From contig JAPPGH010000013.1 in the NCBI GenBank assembly GCA_026914155.1, positions 1 to 50,127 of the forward strand: DNA of 50,127 nucleotides, read 5' to 3'. The notes under the pieces are model-generated. The model searched no databases, was not told the origin of the DNA, and saw nothing but the letters and a program-made list of their open reading frames with translations. Source of the stretch: Candidatus Palauibacter rhopaloidicola (lineage in GTDB: Bacteria > Gemmatimonadota > Gemmatimonadetes > Palauibacterales > Palauibacteraceae). The translations under genes and the position numbers were made by a program. This document shows, piece after piece, positions 23,580-31,461 of this stretch. Within the stretch, counting starts at the first letter, position 1. Every line of letters starts with the position of its first letter.

Positions 23580-26015
23580 ATGCGTGTCGCGACATTTCCG
23601 ATCCTGATCTCCGGCCTCCTGGCCACGCCCGGGTTCGCCCTGGCCCAGACACTTCCGACGGTGGCCGGAAACGCCGCTTCGGGTTTCGCGGCCTCCATTG
23701 CGCTCGTGGGTGAGGATGTCCTCGTCTCGCGCAACGGGGCCGAGATCCGGCTCCCGACCTACCCGGAGGCGGGCGCCGTGTACGTATTCCGGCGCGGCGG
23801 CGACGCCGCCTGGGCCGTGGCGGAGACGGTGCGGCCGGAGGCGGGCGCGGTGGGCGACCAGTTCGGCACCGACATCGCCCGGGCCGGGGAGCGGCTCGTC
23901 GTCGGCGCCCCGGGTACGGCGGAGATGCGCGGTCGCGCCTACCTGTTCGAGCGCCGCGACGGGAACTGGGTCGAGCGCGCCACGCTGGATCCCGCGACGG
24001 AGCCGCGCGCCGGCGCGGGAAGCGCGGTGGCCATCGCCGCCGACGCCGCGTTCCTCGGCGCTCCGGGCGGGCTTGGCGACCTGCCGCGCTTCGGCCAGCC
24101 GGCGCCCGCGCAACCCGGGGCCGTCTACGCATACGCAGTGGGACCGGCCGGCGAGGCTGCGATGGCGGCCCGTCTCACGAGCCCGGCGCCGGAAGGGGCG
24201 GACCGCTTCGGGGCCGCCCTGGCCACCGCCGGCGACGTGCTCGTGGTGGGCGCACCCGGGAGCGACGGCGGCCGGGGCGCCGTGTACCGCTTCGAGCGCG
24301 ACGGCGACGCCTGGCGGCCCGGCGGCGCGTTCGTGCTGGAAGGCCTCACGGCCGGAGCCCGTTTCGGCGCGTCGCTCGTCCTGGACGGTAACACGCTCTT
24401 CGCGGGCGCGCCCGGGCAGGCCGGCACGGGTGTCGTCGCCGCATTCGACGTGAGCGAGCCCTCCGGGGCGCCGCGACTCGTGAGTCCCCCGGAGGGGTCC
24501 GGCGCGACCGGTTTCGGCGCCTCGCTGGCCGTCGGTGGCGGGGTGCTGTGGGTCGGCGCGCCCGGCACGGCCGCGGGCGCCGGGGCGGCGTACGCCATCG
24601 ACCGGACCTCGCTCGACCACGTTCAGTCCGTTGACGCCGCGCCGTTCGGGCCCGGTGCCGCCTTCGGGTCCAGCCTCGGAGCCGGGGCGGAGATGACGGT
24701 GGTCGGAGCGGGCCAGGCGGACCTCAGGCTCGGCGCGGCCGCCGTCCTCGAGCGCTCGGACGCCGATGGCTCCTGGGTGGCTTCGGGCACGCTGCGGGAT
24801 CCGGAGCGGCCGAACATGACCGCCGTCTCGGGCGAGACCGTGAGTTGCCAGGACGGGGCCGCACTCGACTACGACTGCACGGACGTGGATCTCGTGGCCT
24901 TCCTCCCGCTCGCCGAACTCGGCGCCGGTCCCACGTCGATCGCGAACGACATCTGGGGCTGGACCGACGCCGAAACCGGTCGCGAGTACGTCCTCCTCGG
25001 GAAGTCCAACGGCACGTCCTTCGTCGACATCACCGACCCCAACGCACCGGTCTACGTGGGCGAACTCCCGCTCACCGAAGGGGGCGTCGAGAACCTGTGG
25101 CGCGACATCAAGACCTACGCCGACCACGCCTTCATCGTGGCGGACAACGCCGGCGCGCACGGCGTCCAGATCTTCGACCTCACCCAGTTGCGCGACGTTC
25201 GCGACCCGCCCGTGATGTTCGAGGAGACGGCCCACTACGACGGCGTGTTCAGTTCGCACAACATCGTGATCAACGAGGAGACCGGGTTCGCGCACGCCGT
25301 CGGCAGCAGTGGCGGGGGCGAGGCGTGCGGCGGCGGCCTCCACATGATCGACATCCGCGATCCCCGGAACCCCCGCTTCGCCGGCTGCTTCGCGGACCCC
25401 GACATCGGCGGCTTCCTCGGCGGCGGCTACACGCACGACGCTCAATGCGTGATCTACGCTGGACCCGACGAGGACTACGTCGGACGGGAGATCTGCTTCC
25501 ACGCCTCGATCGACGCGCTCGGGATCTCCGATATCACCGACAAGGCGAATCCCGTCGCGCTCGCGAGCGCCAACTACCCCGGCGCCGTCGCCGCTCACCA
25601 GGGGTGGCTCACGGAGGACCACCGCTACTTCTTCCTCGGCGACGAACTCGACGAGGAAGGCGGCACCGTGTCGAACACGCGGACGCTCGTGTGGGATGTC
25701 GTGGAACTCGATGATCCGGTGCTGGCGACGGAGTACTTCGCGGAGACGCGCGCAATCGACCACAACCAGTACGTGCGCGGCGATTTCCTCTACCAGTCCA
25801 ACCTGCTGGGCGGGCTCCGCATCCTCGACATCCGCGATCCGGAGAACCCGGTCGAGGTGGCCTTCTTCGACACCGTGCCGACGGACGACGACGCGACCGC
25901 CTTCGGCGGAACGTGGAGCAACTACCCGTACTTCGAGAGCGGCGTGATCGCGGTTTCGAGTTGGAACGAGGGGCTGTTCCTGCTCAGAAAACGCCAGCCC
26001 GTCCTCGTCCCGTGA
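23580..26015 (+). CDS. Exported FG-GAP repeat plus choice-of-anchor B domain protein
   Basis: 811 residues from the ATG at 23580, five bases after GGAGG; a GTG two codons earlier is weaker. The signal peptide ends at FALAQ. Residues 30-400 are FG-GAP-like propeller repeats, each with a DxFG-x-x-[IL]A-x-x-G-[DE]-x-[LV]-V-V-G-A-P-G pattern (for example VLVVGAPGSDGGRGAVYRFE). Residues 430-810 are the choice-of-anchor B family domain (SSHNIVINEETGFAHAVGSS, CGGGLHMIDIRDPRNPRFAG, HDAQCVIYAG). Four or more Cys suggest disulfides. It is a secreted or surface protein. The canonical family usually has a sorting signal, but here the C-terminus ends KRQPVLVP without one. Confidence 0.85.
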   Translation: MRVATFPILISGLLATPGFALAQTLPTVAGNAASGFAASIALVGEDVLVSRNGAEIRLPTYPEAGAVYVFRRGGDAAWAVAETVRPEAGAVGDQFGTDIARAGERLVVGAPGTAEMRGRAYLFERRDGNWVERATLDPATEPRAGAGSAVAIAADAAFLGAPGGLGDLPRFGQPAPAQPGAVYAYAVGPAGEAAMAARLTSPAPEGADRFGAALATAGDVLVVGAPGSDGGRGAVYRFERDGDAWRPGGAFVLEGLTAGARFGASLVLDGNTLFAGAPGQAGTGVVAAFDVSEPSGAPRLVSPPEGSGATGFGASLAVGGGVLWVGAPGTAAGAGAAYAIDRTSLDHVQSVDAAPFGPGAAFGSSLGAGAEMTVVGAGQADLRLGAAAVLERSDADGSWVASGTLRDPERPNMTAVSGETVSCQDGAALDYDCTDVDLVAFLPLAELGAGPTSIANDIWGWTDAETGREYVLLGKSNGTSFVDITDPNAPVYVGELPLTEGGVENLWRDIKTYADHAFIVADNAGAHGVQIFDLTQLRDVRDPPVMFEETAHYDGVFSSHNIVINEETGFAHAVGSSGGGEACGGGLHMIDIRDPRNPRFAGCFADPDIGGFLGGGYTHDAQCVIYAGPDEDYVGREICFHASIDALGISDITDKANPVALASANYPGAVAAHQGWLTEDHRYFFLGDELDEEGGTVSNTRTLVWDVVELDDPVLATEYFAETRAIDHNQYVRGDFLYQSNLLGGLRILDIRDPENPVEVAFFDTVPTDDDATAFGGTWSNYPYFESGVIAVSSWNEGLFLLRKRQPVLVP

Positions 26016-26134
26016 ATCCGCGTCGTTGGTGGCGTGGGCTACCTTTGAGGCTAGATTTTGGTGATGATGGATTCGACACCAGGTGCCGCGCACCGAATCC
26101 GCGCAGCGAGTCACCGCGATAGAGGATCTCCAGG

Positions 26135-28222
26135 ATGGAAGCACATAGTTCCGGCGCCTCGATAACGGCGAGCGGGCGGGTCGTCGAGCCCTCCGTCGCG
26201 AACGCGCTCCCGCACTTCGTTCCGCTTCTCATCTTCCCGCTCGTCGTCGCGGCCGCCATGTACGGCGGCTGGTGGCTCGCGGGTCCGTTCGTCTTCTTCA
26301 TGCTCGCCGATCGGTTCGACCGGCTCTTCGGCCTGGAGGAGCGGAACATGGATCCGGCCACGACCCGCGAGAGCCAGTTGTTCCTGTACAAGCTCTCGCT
26401 CTGGCTTTGGGCGGCGTTCTGGCCCGTGACGTTCGTGTTCGCGCTCTGGCAGATGCTGGTCGTCGGCCAACTGTCGCTCTGGGAATTCGGGTTCACGGGT
26501 GCCATCCTGACGCTTGTCGCGCAGACGGTCTTCATCGTCGGCCACGAACTGGTTCATCGGCGCGCACCGTGGGAACGCCGGCTGGGCGAGTTCCTGCTGG
26601 CTTCCGTCTCCTACCCGCACTATGCGACCGAGCACGTCTACATTCATCACCCGCGCGTCTGTACGCCGCTGGACCCCGGGTCCGCGCCGAAGGGCCTGAG
26701 CTTCTGGCAATACCTGCCCACCGAGGTGGCGAGCAACCTGGTGGGGGCATGGCAGTTCGAACGCCGCCGGCTGACGCGCCGTCACCTGCCGCTGTGGCAC
26801 TACACGAACGCGTTCTGGCGCTACACCGTGCAGATCGTCTTCTGGTACGGGCTGATCCTGTGGTGGGGCGGCCCCTGGGCCCTGCTGCTCTACCTCGCTC
26901 TGTGCGGCAGCGTGGTCTTCTCGATGAAGATCAGCAACTACGTTCAGCACTACGGGTTGCGGCGCATCCGCATGCCCACCGGCAGGTTCGAGCCGGTCAA
27001 GCCGAGGCACGCCTGGAGTGCGGCCTACAAGTTCACCAACTGGCTGTACTACAACATGCAGCGCCACGCCGACCACCACACGTCGAACCGGCGCTATCCG
27101 CTGTTGCAGCACCATGGCGAGGCCGCCTCCCCGCAGCTGCCGGGCAGCTACATCCAGATGAACGGCATGGCGCTCTTTCCGAAGCGGTGGTTCGAGACCA
27201 TCGACCCTCTGCTCGACCGTCAGCGCGCCCAGTTCTATCCCGAGATCGAAGACTGGAGCGCCTACGACAGCCGGGCCTTCGCGGCGCGCCCCGACGCGTT
27301 CGACGTCATCGCGGAGATTCATGCCGCCGCCCCCGGTCTCGCCGGGTGGATAAACCGCTCACCGGCCCTGCTCGACACCCTGCGGGAGCGGGAATTCACG
27401 GACCTGGAACTGCCGGAGGGATTCCTGTCGGATTCGGAATCGGAGGCGATCGCCCGGTGCGGGCTGGCGCGCCTGTACTGGACGCACGAACTGAGCCTCG
27501 CCGAGATGAGGGCCCAGCTCGACGACATCCCCGTGCAGGACGCCGGCGAGGCGGTCGAGGCGGCGCTGGAGTGGTCGAACGGCAAGGTCTTCCAGATTGC
27601 CGTGCACGCGATGCGCGGCAGCCTGTCCGTGAGCGAGGCGACGACGGCGCTGTCGCGCGTCGCCGAGGCTTCCATTGTCACCGTTCTGTCCGCGGTCGAG
27701 GAGGACTTCGCCGACCGCGGTGTGCCGGAGGCCAGCGGCGGCGTGGCGGTCCTTGTTCTGGGACCGCTGGCAAGCGGCGAGGCGCTGCCGGGGACGGAGC
27801 TCGACGTCCGGTTCGTGTACGACGGCGAACCCGCCAGGTACTACGAAGCACTGTGCCGCCGCTTCCGCAAGGCGCTGCGCGCCCTGTCGCGCAACAACCT
27901 GCTCCTGGCGCCGGTTCCCCGCGGCGGGATGGGCGACCTCCATTCTCTCGTCGAGTTCGAGGAACAGCTCCGGAATCCCGGTTCGGGTCGCGAGCTCGTG
28001 GCGCGCGCGGGCGCGCGTTGCGTGTTCGTGTCGGGCGATGACGAAATCGAGGAACGGTGCGCGCAGGCGCTACGGGACGCTCCGGGACGGAGTGCAGCCC
28101 GCGAGGTGGTGATGGCCGAGCTGCGCGAAGCCGCCGCGAGCGAAGTCGAACCCGTGGCCGGGGCCGCCGTGGACATCGTCGCGCTCGCAGATGAACGGCG
28201 CCGCCCCGCCGACCTCCAGTAG
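26135..28222 (+). CDS. Alkane 1-monooxygenase (AlkB-type) fused to a GlnE-like nucleotidyltransferase domain
   Basis: 695 residues. Residues 1-385 are an integral membrane di-iron hydroxylase with the complete AlkB histidine set: GHELVH (136-141), EHVYIHHPRVCTPLDP (from 166), NYVQHYG (268-274) and MQRHADHH (308-315). Residues about 405-670 do not belong to AlkB. They follow the order of glutamine-synthetase adenylyltransferase (GlnE): SPALLDTLR, helices, ALSRVAEASIVTVLSAVEED, then VLVLGPLASGEALPGTELDV where GlnE has GKLGGREL-x-SDxDL, then VPRGGMGDLHSL and ELVARAGARCVFVSGD. The metal-binding DxD is altered (GTELD, 553-557). It should hydroxylate alkanes or alkyl chains with rubredoxin. The C-terminal part may bind nucleotide or regulate; that is inference. 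Confidence 0.85.
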   Translation: MEAHSSGASITASGRVVEPSVANALPHFVPLLIFPLVVAAAMYGGWWLAGPFVFFMLADRFDRLFGLEERNMDPATTRESQLFLYKLSLWLWAAFWPVTFVFALWQMLVVGQLSLWEFGFTGAILTLVAQTVFIVGHELVHRRAPWERRLGEFLLASVSYPHYATEHVYIHHPRVCTPLDPGSAPKGLSFWQYLPTEVASNLVGAWQFERRRLTRRHLPLWHYTNAFWRYTVQIVFWYGLILWWGGPWALLLYLALCGSVVFSMKISNYVQHYGLRRIRMPTGRFEPVKPRHAWSAAYKFTNWLYYNMQRHADHHTSNRRYPLLQHHGEAASPQLPGSYIQMNGMALFPKRWFETIDPLLDRQRAQFYPEIEDWSAYDSRAFAARPDAFDVIAEIHAAAPGLAGWINRSPALLDTLREREFTDLELPEGFLSDSESEAIARCGLARLYWTHELSLAEMRAQLDDIPVQDAGEAVEAALEWSNGKVFQIAVHAMRGSLSVSEATTALSRVAEASIVTVLSAVEEDFADRGVPEASGGVAVLVLGPLASGEALPGTELDVRFVYDGEPARYYEALCRRFRKALRALSRNNLLLAPVPRGGMGDLHSLVEFEEQLRNPGSGRELVARAGARCVFVSGDDEIEERCAQALRDAPGRSAAREVVMAELREAAASEVEPVAGAAVDIVALADERRRPADLQ

Positions 28223-28242
28223 AGGTCCCGACCCGCAGCCCG

Positions 28243-31200
28243 GTGGCACATCCCCGCGTCAGCGCCGAGAGCCGCGGCCCGATCGCCTACATGGCGAAGA
28301 ACGGCACCGCGGTCAACGTCGTCATGTTCGTCCTGCTTGTCGGCGGCCTCCACGCGGCGTTCGGTCTCGTGCAGGAAGTGATCCCCGACGTCTCCCTGGA
28401 CCGCGTCCAGGTCATCGTCCCCTACCCGGGCGCCTCTCCGGAGGAGGTCGAGGAGTCGATCGTCCGCAGGATCGAAGAACAGATTCGCGGCGTGGAGGGC
28501 CTCGACCGCGTGACCGCCATCGCTTCGGAAGGGCTCGCGTCGGTCATCGCCGAGTTCAAGGCCGGGACGGACATCAACCGCGCGCTCAACGAGGTCAAGG
28601 CGGAGGTGGACCGCATCCCCACGTTCCCGGCGGACGCCGAGCGGCCGGAGGTGCGCGAGATCACGAGCCGGCAGCGCTTCATGCGCCTCCTCGTCCACGG
28701 CGACGTGCCGGAGCGGACGCTCAAGGAGCTTGCGTACGGGATCGAAGAGGGAATCTCGGCGCTGCCCCAGGTGTCCCTCGCCACGACAAGCGGGACGCGC
28801 CCGTACGAGATATCGGTCGAGATTCCCCAGCGGAGGCTTCGCGCGCTGGGCCTTACCCTGGAGGATGTCGCGCTGGCGGTGCGGCAGGGTTCGCTGGAAC
28901 TCTCGGCGGGCAAGGTGTCCGCGGGCGAAGACGAGATCCTCGTGCGCACGCTGGGGCGGAATTACGTGCAGGCGGACTTCGAGGACATCATCCTCCTCAC
29001 CCGTCCGGACGGAACGTCGGTGCGCGTGGGCGACATCGCCACGGTCCGCGACGGCTTCGCGGACACCGAATTGCGCGTGCGCTACAACGGCCGGCCGGCG
29101 GCCCGCGTGGACGTGTACCGCACCTCCGACGAACAACTGCTGGGCATCAGCGCCGCGGTGCAGGAGTACCTGGCGACCGAAGTCCTGCCGGGCCTGCCGG
29201 CGGGCGTGGACGTCGCGGTCTGGAGCGACGATTCCGCCCTGGTGGGCGGGCGGCTCGGCCTCATGGTGAAGAACGGACTGCTCGGCCTGGTGCTCGTCTT
29301 CATCGCCCTCGCGCTGTTCCTCGAGATCCGGCTCGCGCTATGGGTGGCGGTGGGTCTGGCCGTCTCTTTCACGGGGACGTTCCTCGTGATGGATTTCCTG
29401 GGCCTGTCCATCAACATGTTCTCGCTGATGGGCCTCATCCTCGCTCTCGGTATCGTCGTCGACGATGCGATCGTGGTGGGGGAGAGCGTCTATTCGGAGC
29501 GGGAGAAGGGCGCCGGCGGGCTGGCGGCGGCGATACGCGGCACGAAGCGCGTCAGCGGTCCCGTCATCTTCTCCGTCCTGACGACGATCGTCGCCTTCTC
29601 GACGCTCATGACGGTGCCGGGCCCTCAGGGCAAGCTGGCGCGGGGCATCCCCATCGTCGTCATCTCCGTCCTGATCGTTTCGCTCCTCGAATCGCTGCTC
29701 ATTCTGCCGAACCACCTGTCGCACCTGCCCGCGCCCGGCCGTCGTCCCCGCCATCGGGCCGCCGAACTCCTGCGCCGGATCCGGGAACGCGTGGACAGCC
29801 TCGTCAGGCGGCTCGTCGACGGACCGCTCGACCGCGGGCTGCGCCTGGCCACGGGACAGCCGCTCGTCGTGCTCGCCTCGGCGATGGGGCTGCTCGTGCT
29901 CTCGTCCGCTCTCGTGCTCTCGGGGATCGTCCCGAGCCGGTTCATCATCCCGTTGGAGGGCGACATCGTCTCCGCCAGTCTGCGGCTGCCCACCGGTACG
30001 CCGGGCGACCAGACGAGCGCGGTGGCCGACCGCGTGGAGGCGGCCGGACACCGCGCGGTGGCGCGCATCGCGGCGGAGCGGGGCACGGAGGCCGATGCTC
30101 TGCCGCTCGAGGTCGGCGTGGCGGTCACGCTCGGGCAGCCGGCCGAACTCTTCGATCCCCTGGCCGGCGACGCGTTCCAGTCCGCTCGCGGCCATCTGGC
30201 CACCGTCCAGTTCAAGCTCATCGACTGGGAGCGTCACGGCGTCCCGGCATCCGCGCTCGAGCGCGTGTGGCGGGAGGAAGTCGGCGTCGTCCCGGAGGCG
30301 ACGGCGCTCTCGATTACGTCCAGCATCGTCGGCGGCGACCTCCCCGCTCACTACGACCTCTCTCATCCCGACCCGGTCCGCCTGCGGTCGATCGCCGACG
30401 ACGTCGTCGCGGAACTCGGCGGCATCGAGGGCGTCTTCGATGTTCGGACCAACCTGGACGAAGGGTTCGGCGAACTGCAGCTCGAACTCGACCCGGACGC
30501 CCGCACGCTTCACCTGACGGTGGATGAATTCGCCCGCCAGGTGAGATCCGCCTTCTTCGGGGTCGAGGCGCTCCGGGTACCGCGGGGTCGCGAGGACGTG
30601 CGGGTCTACGTGCGACTTCCCGAAGCGGAGCGGAACTCCGCGGTCGACATCGAACGATACATGGTGCGGACGCCGGGCGGAGGCGAGGTGGCGCTGGGCC
30701 AGATCTCCTCGGCGCGTCTCGCCCGGTCCACATCCGCCATCCATCGGATCGACGGGCGGCGGGCCGTGACGGTCACGGCCGACGTGGATGCGGTGAACGC
30801 GACGGGCCGGCAGGTGGACGACCGCCTGGAGAGCGGGTTGTTCGCGTCCCTCGAAGCCCGGGATCCCGGCTTCAACTTCGCGTTCGGCGGCCAGCGCCGG
30901 CAGCAGGACAACGTCAACGCCGCCCTGGCCCGGTCGGGATTCATCGCCCTGCTCATCATGTACGCGCTGATGGCGATCCCGTTCGGCTCCTGGCTTCAGC
31001 CGCTCATCGTCCTCGCCGCCATACCCCTGGGGGCCGTCGGCGCCCTGCTGGGACACATGCTGCTGGGCCTCGATCTCAGCATCTGGTCGCAACAGGGGCT
31101 GATCGGCGTGGGCGGCGTCGTCATCAACGACTCGCTCGTGATGGTCAAGTTCATGAACGACTTCCGGGACTCCGGCATGAAGCCGCGGGAGGCCATCATC

Positions 31201-31455
31201 GCCGGATCCAAGGTCCGCTTCCGAGCCATCCTCCTGACGTCGATTACCACATTCCTCGGCGTGGCCCCGCTCGTGTTCGAGACGAGCACCCACGCCCGGC
31301 ATCTTGTCCCGCTGGCGACATCGGTCGGATTCGGGGTCCTCGTCGCCACCTTCCTTCTCATGCTCGTCGTGCCGGCGCTTGCCGCGGTACAGCACGATGC
31401 CGGAGAGCGGTTCCGCCGCGCGCGGGCGCGAAGAGGGCGAGGAGCGCGAAGATAA
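28243..31455 (+). CDS. RND family efflux transporter permease
   Basis: 1070 residues with a GTG start 20 bases after the AlkB gene. It has the RND plan: TM1 (VVMFVLLVGGLHAAFGLV), a large periplasmic loop starting PDVSLDRVQVIVPYPGASPE with EEVEESIVRRIEEQI, TM2-6 with the proton-relay GIVVDDAIVV in TM4 (about residues 403-412), a second loop, and TM7-12 (IALLIMYALMAIPFGSWLQP, ending VLVATFLLMLVVPALAAV). It belongs to the hydrophobe/amphiphile type. No membrane-fusion or outer-membrane partner gene is present within the window. The close spacing suggests co-transcription with AlkB and perhaps export of lipids or hydrocarbons; that is inference. Confidence 0.92.
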   Translation: MAHPRVSAESRGPIAYMAKNGTAVNVVMFVLLVGGLHAAFGLVQEVIPDVSLDRVQVIVPYPGASPEEVEESIVRRIEEQIRGVEGLDRVTAIASEGLASVIAEFKAGTDINRALNEVKAEVDRIPTFPADAERPEVREITSRQRFMRLLVHGDVPERTLKELAYGIEEGISALPQVSLATTSGTRPYEISVEIPQRRLRALGLTLEDVALAVRQGSLELSAGKVSAGEDEILVRTLGRNYVQADFEDIILLTRPDGTSVRVGDIATVRDGFADTELRVRYNGRPAARVDVYRTSDEQLLGISAAVQEYLATEVLPGLPAGVDVAVWSDDSALVGGRLGLMVKNGLLGLVLVFIALALFLEIRLALWVAVGLAVSFTGTFLVMDFLGLSINMFSLMGLILALGIVVDDAIVVGESVYSEREKGAGGLAAAIRGTKRVSGPVIFSVLTTIVAFSTLMTVPGPQGKLARGIPIVVISVLIVSLLESLLILPNHLSHLPAPGRRPRHRAAELLRRIRERVDSLVRRLVDGPLDRGLRLATGQPLVVLASAMGLLVLSSALVLSGIVPSRFIIPLEGDIVSASLRLPTGTPGDQTSAVADRVEAAGHRAVARIAAERGTEADALPLEVGVAVTLGQPAELFDPLAGDAFQSARGHLATVQFKLIDWERHGVPASALERVWREEVGVVPEATALSITSSIVGGDLPAHYDLSHPDPVRLRSIADDVVAELGGIEGVFDVRTNLDEGFGELQLELDPDARTLHLTVDEFARQVRSAFFGVEALRVPRGREDVRVYVRLPEAERNSAVDIERYMVRTPGGGEVALGQISSARLARSTSAIHRIDGRRAVTVTADVDAVNATGRQVDDRLESGLFASLEARDPGFNFAFGGQRRQQDNVNAALARSGFIALLIMYALMAIPFGSWLQPLIVLAAIPLGAVGALLGHMLLGLDLSIWSQQGLIGVGGVVINDSLVMVKFMNDFRDSGMKPREAIIAGSKVRFRAILLTSITTFLGVAPLVFETSTHARHLVPLATSVGFGVLVATFLLMLVVPALAAVQHDAGERFRRARARRGRGARR

Positions 31456-31461
31456 GGCCGG

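Noticed and set aside
23217..26144. 975-codon minus-strand open frame opposite the choice-of-anchor B gene
   Set aside because: The plus strand encodes repeated, recognisable domains with a signal peptide. The minus translation has no hydrophobic or motif structure.
28191..30527. Plus-strand frame overlapping the RND gene
   Set aside because: It is Arg/Pro/Gly-rich in another frame of a clear 12-TM transporter and has no motif.
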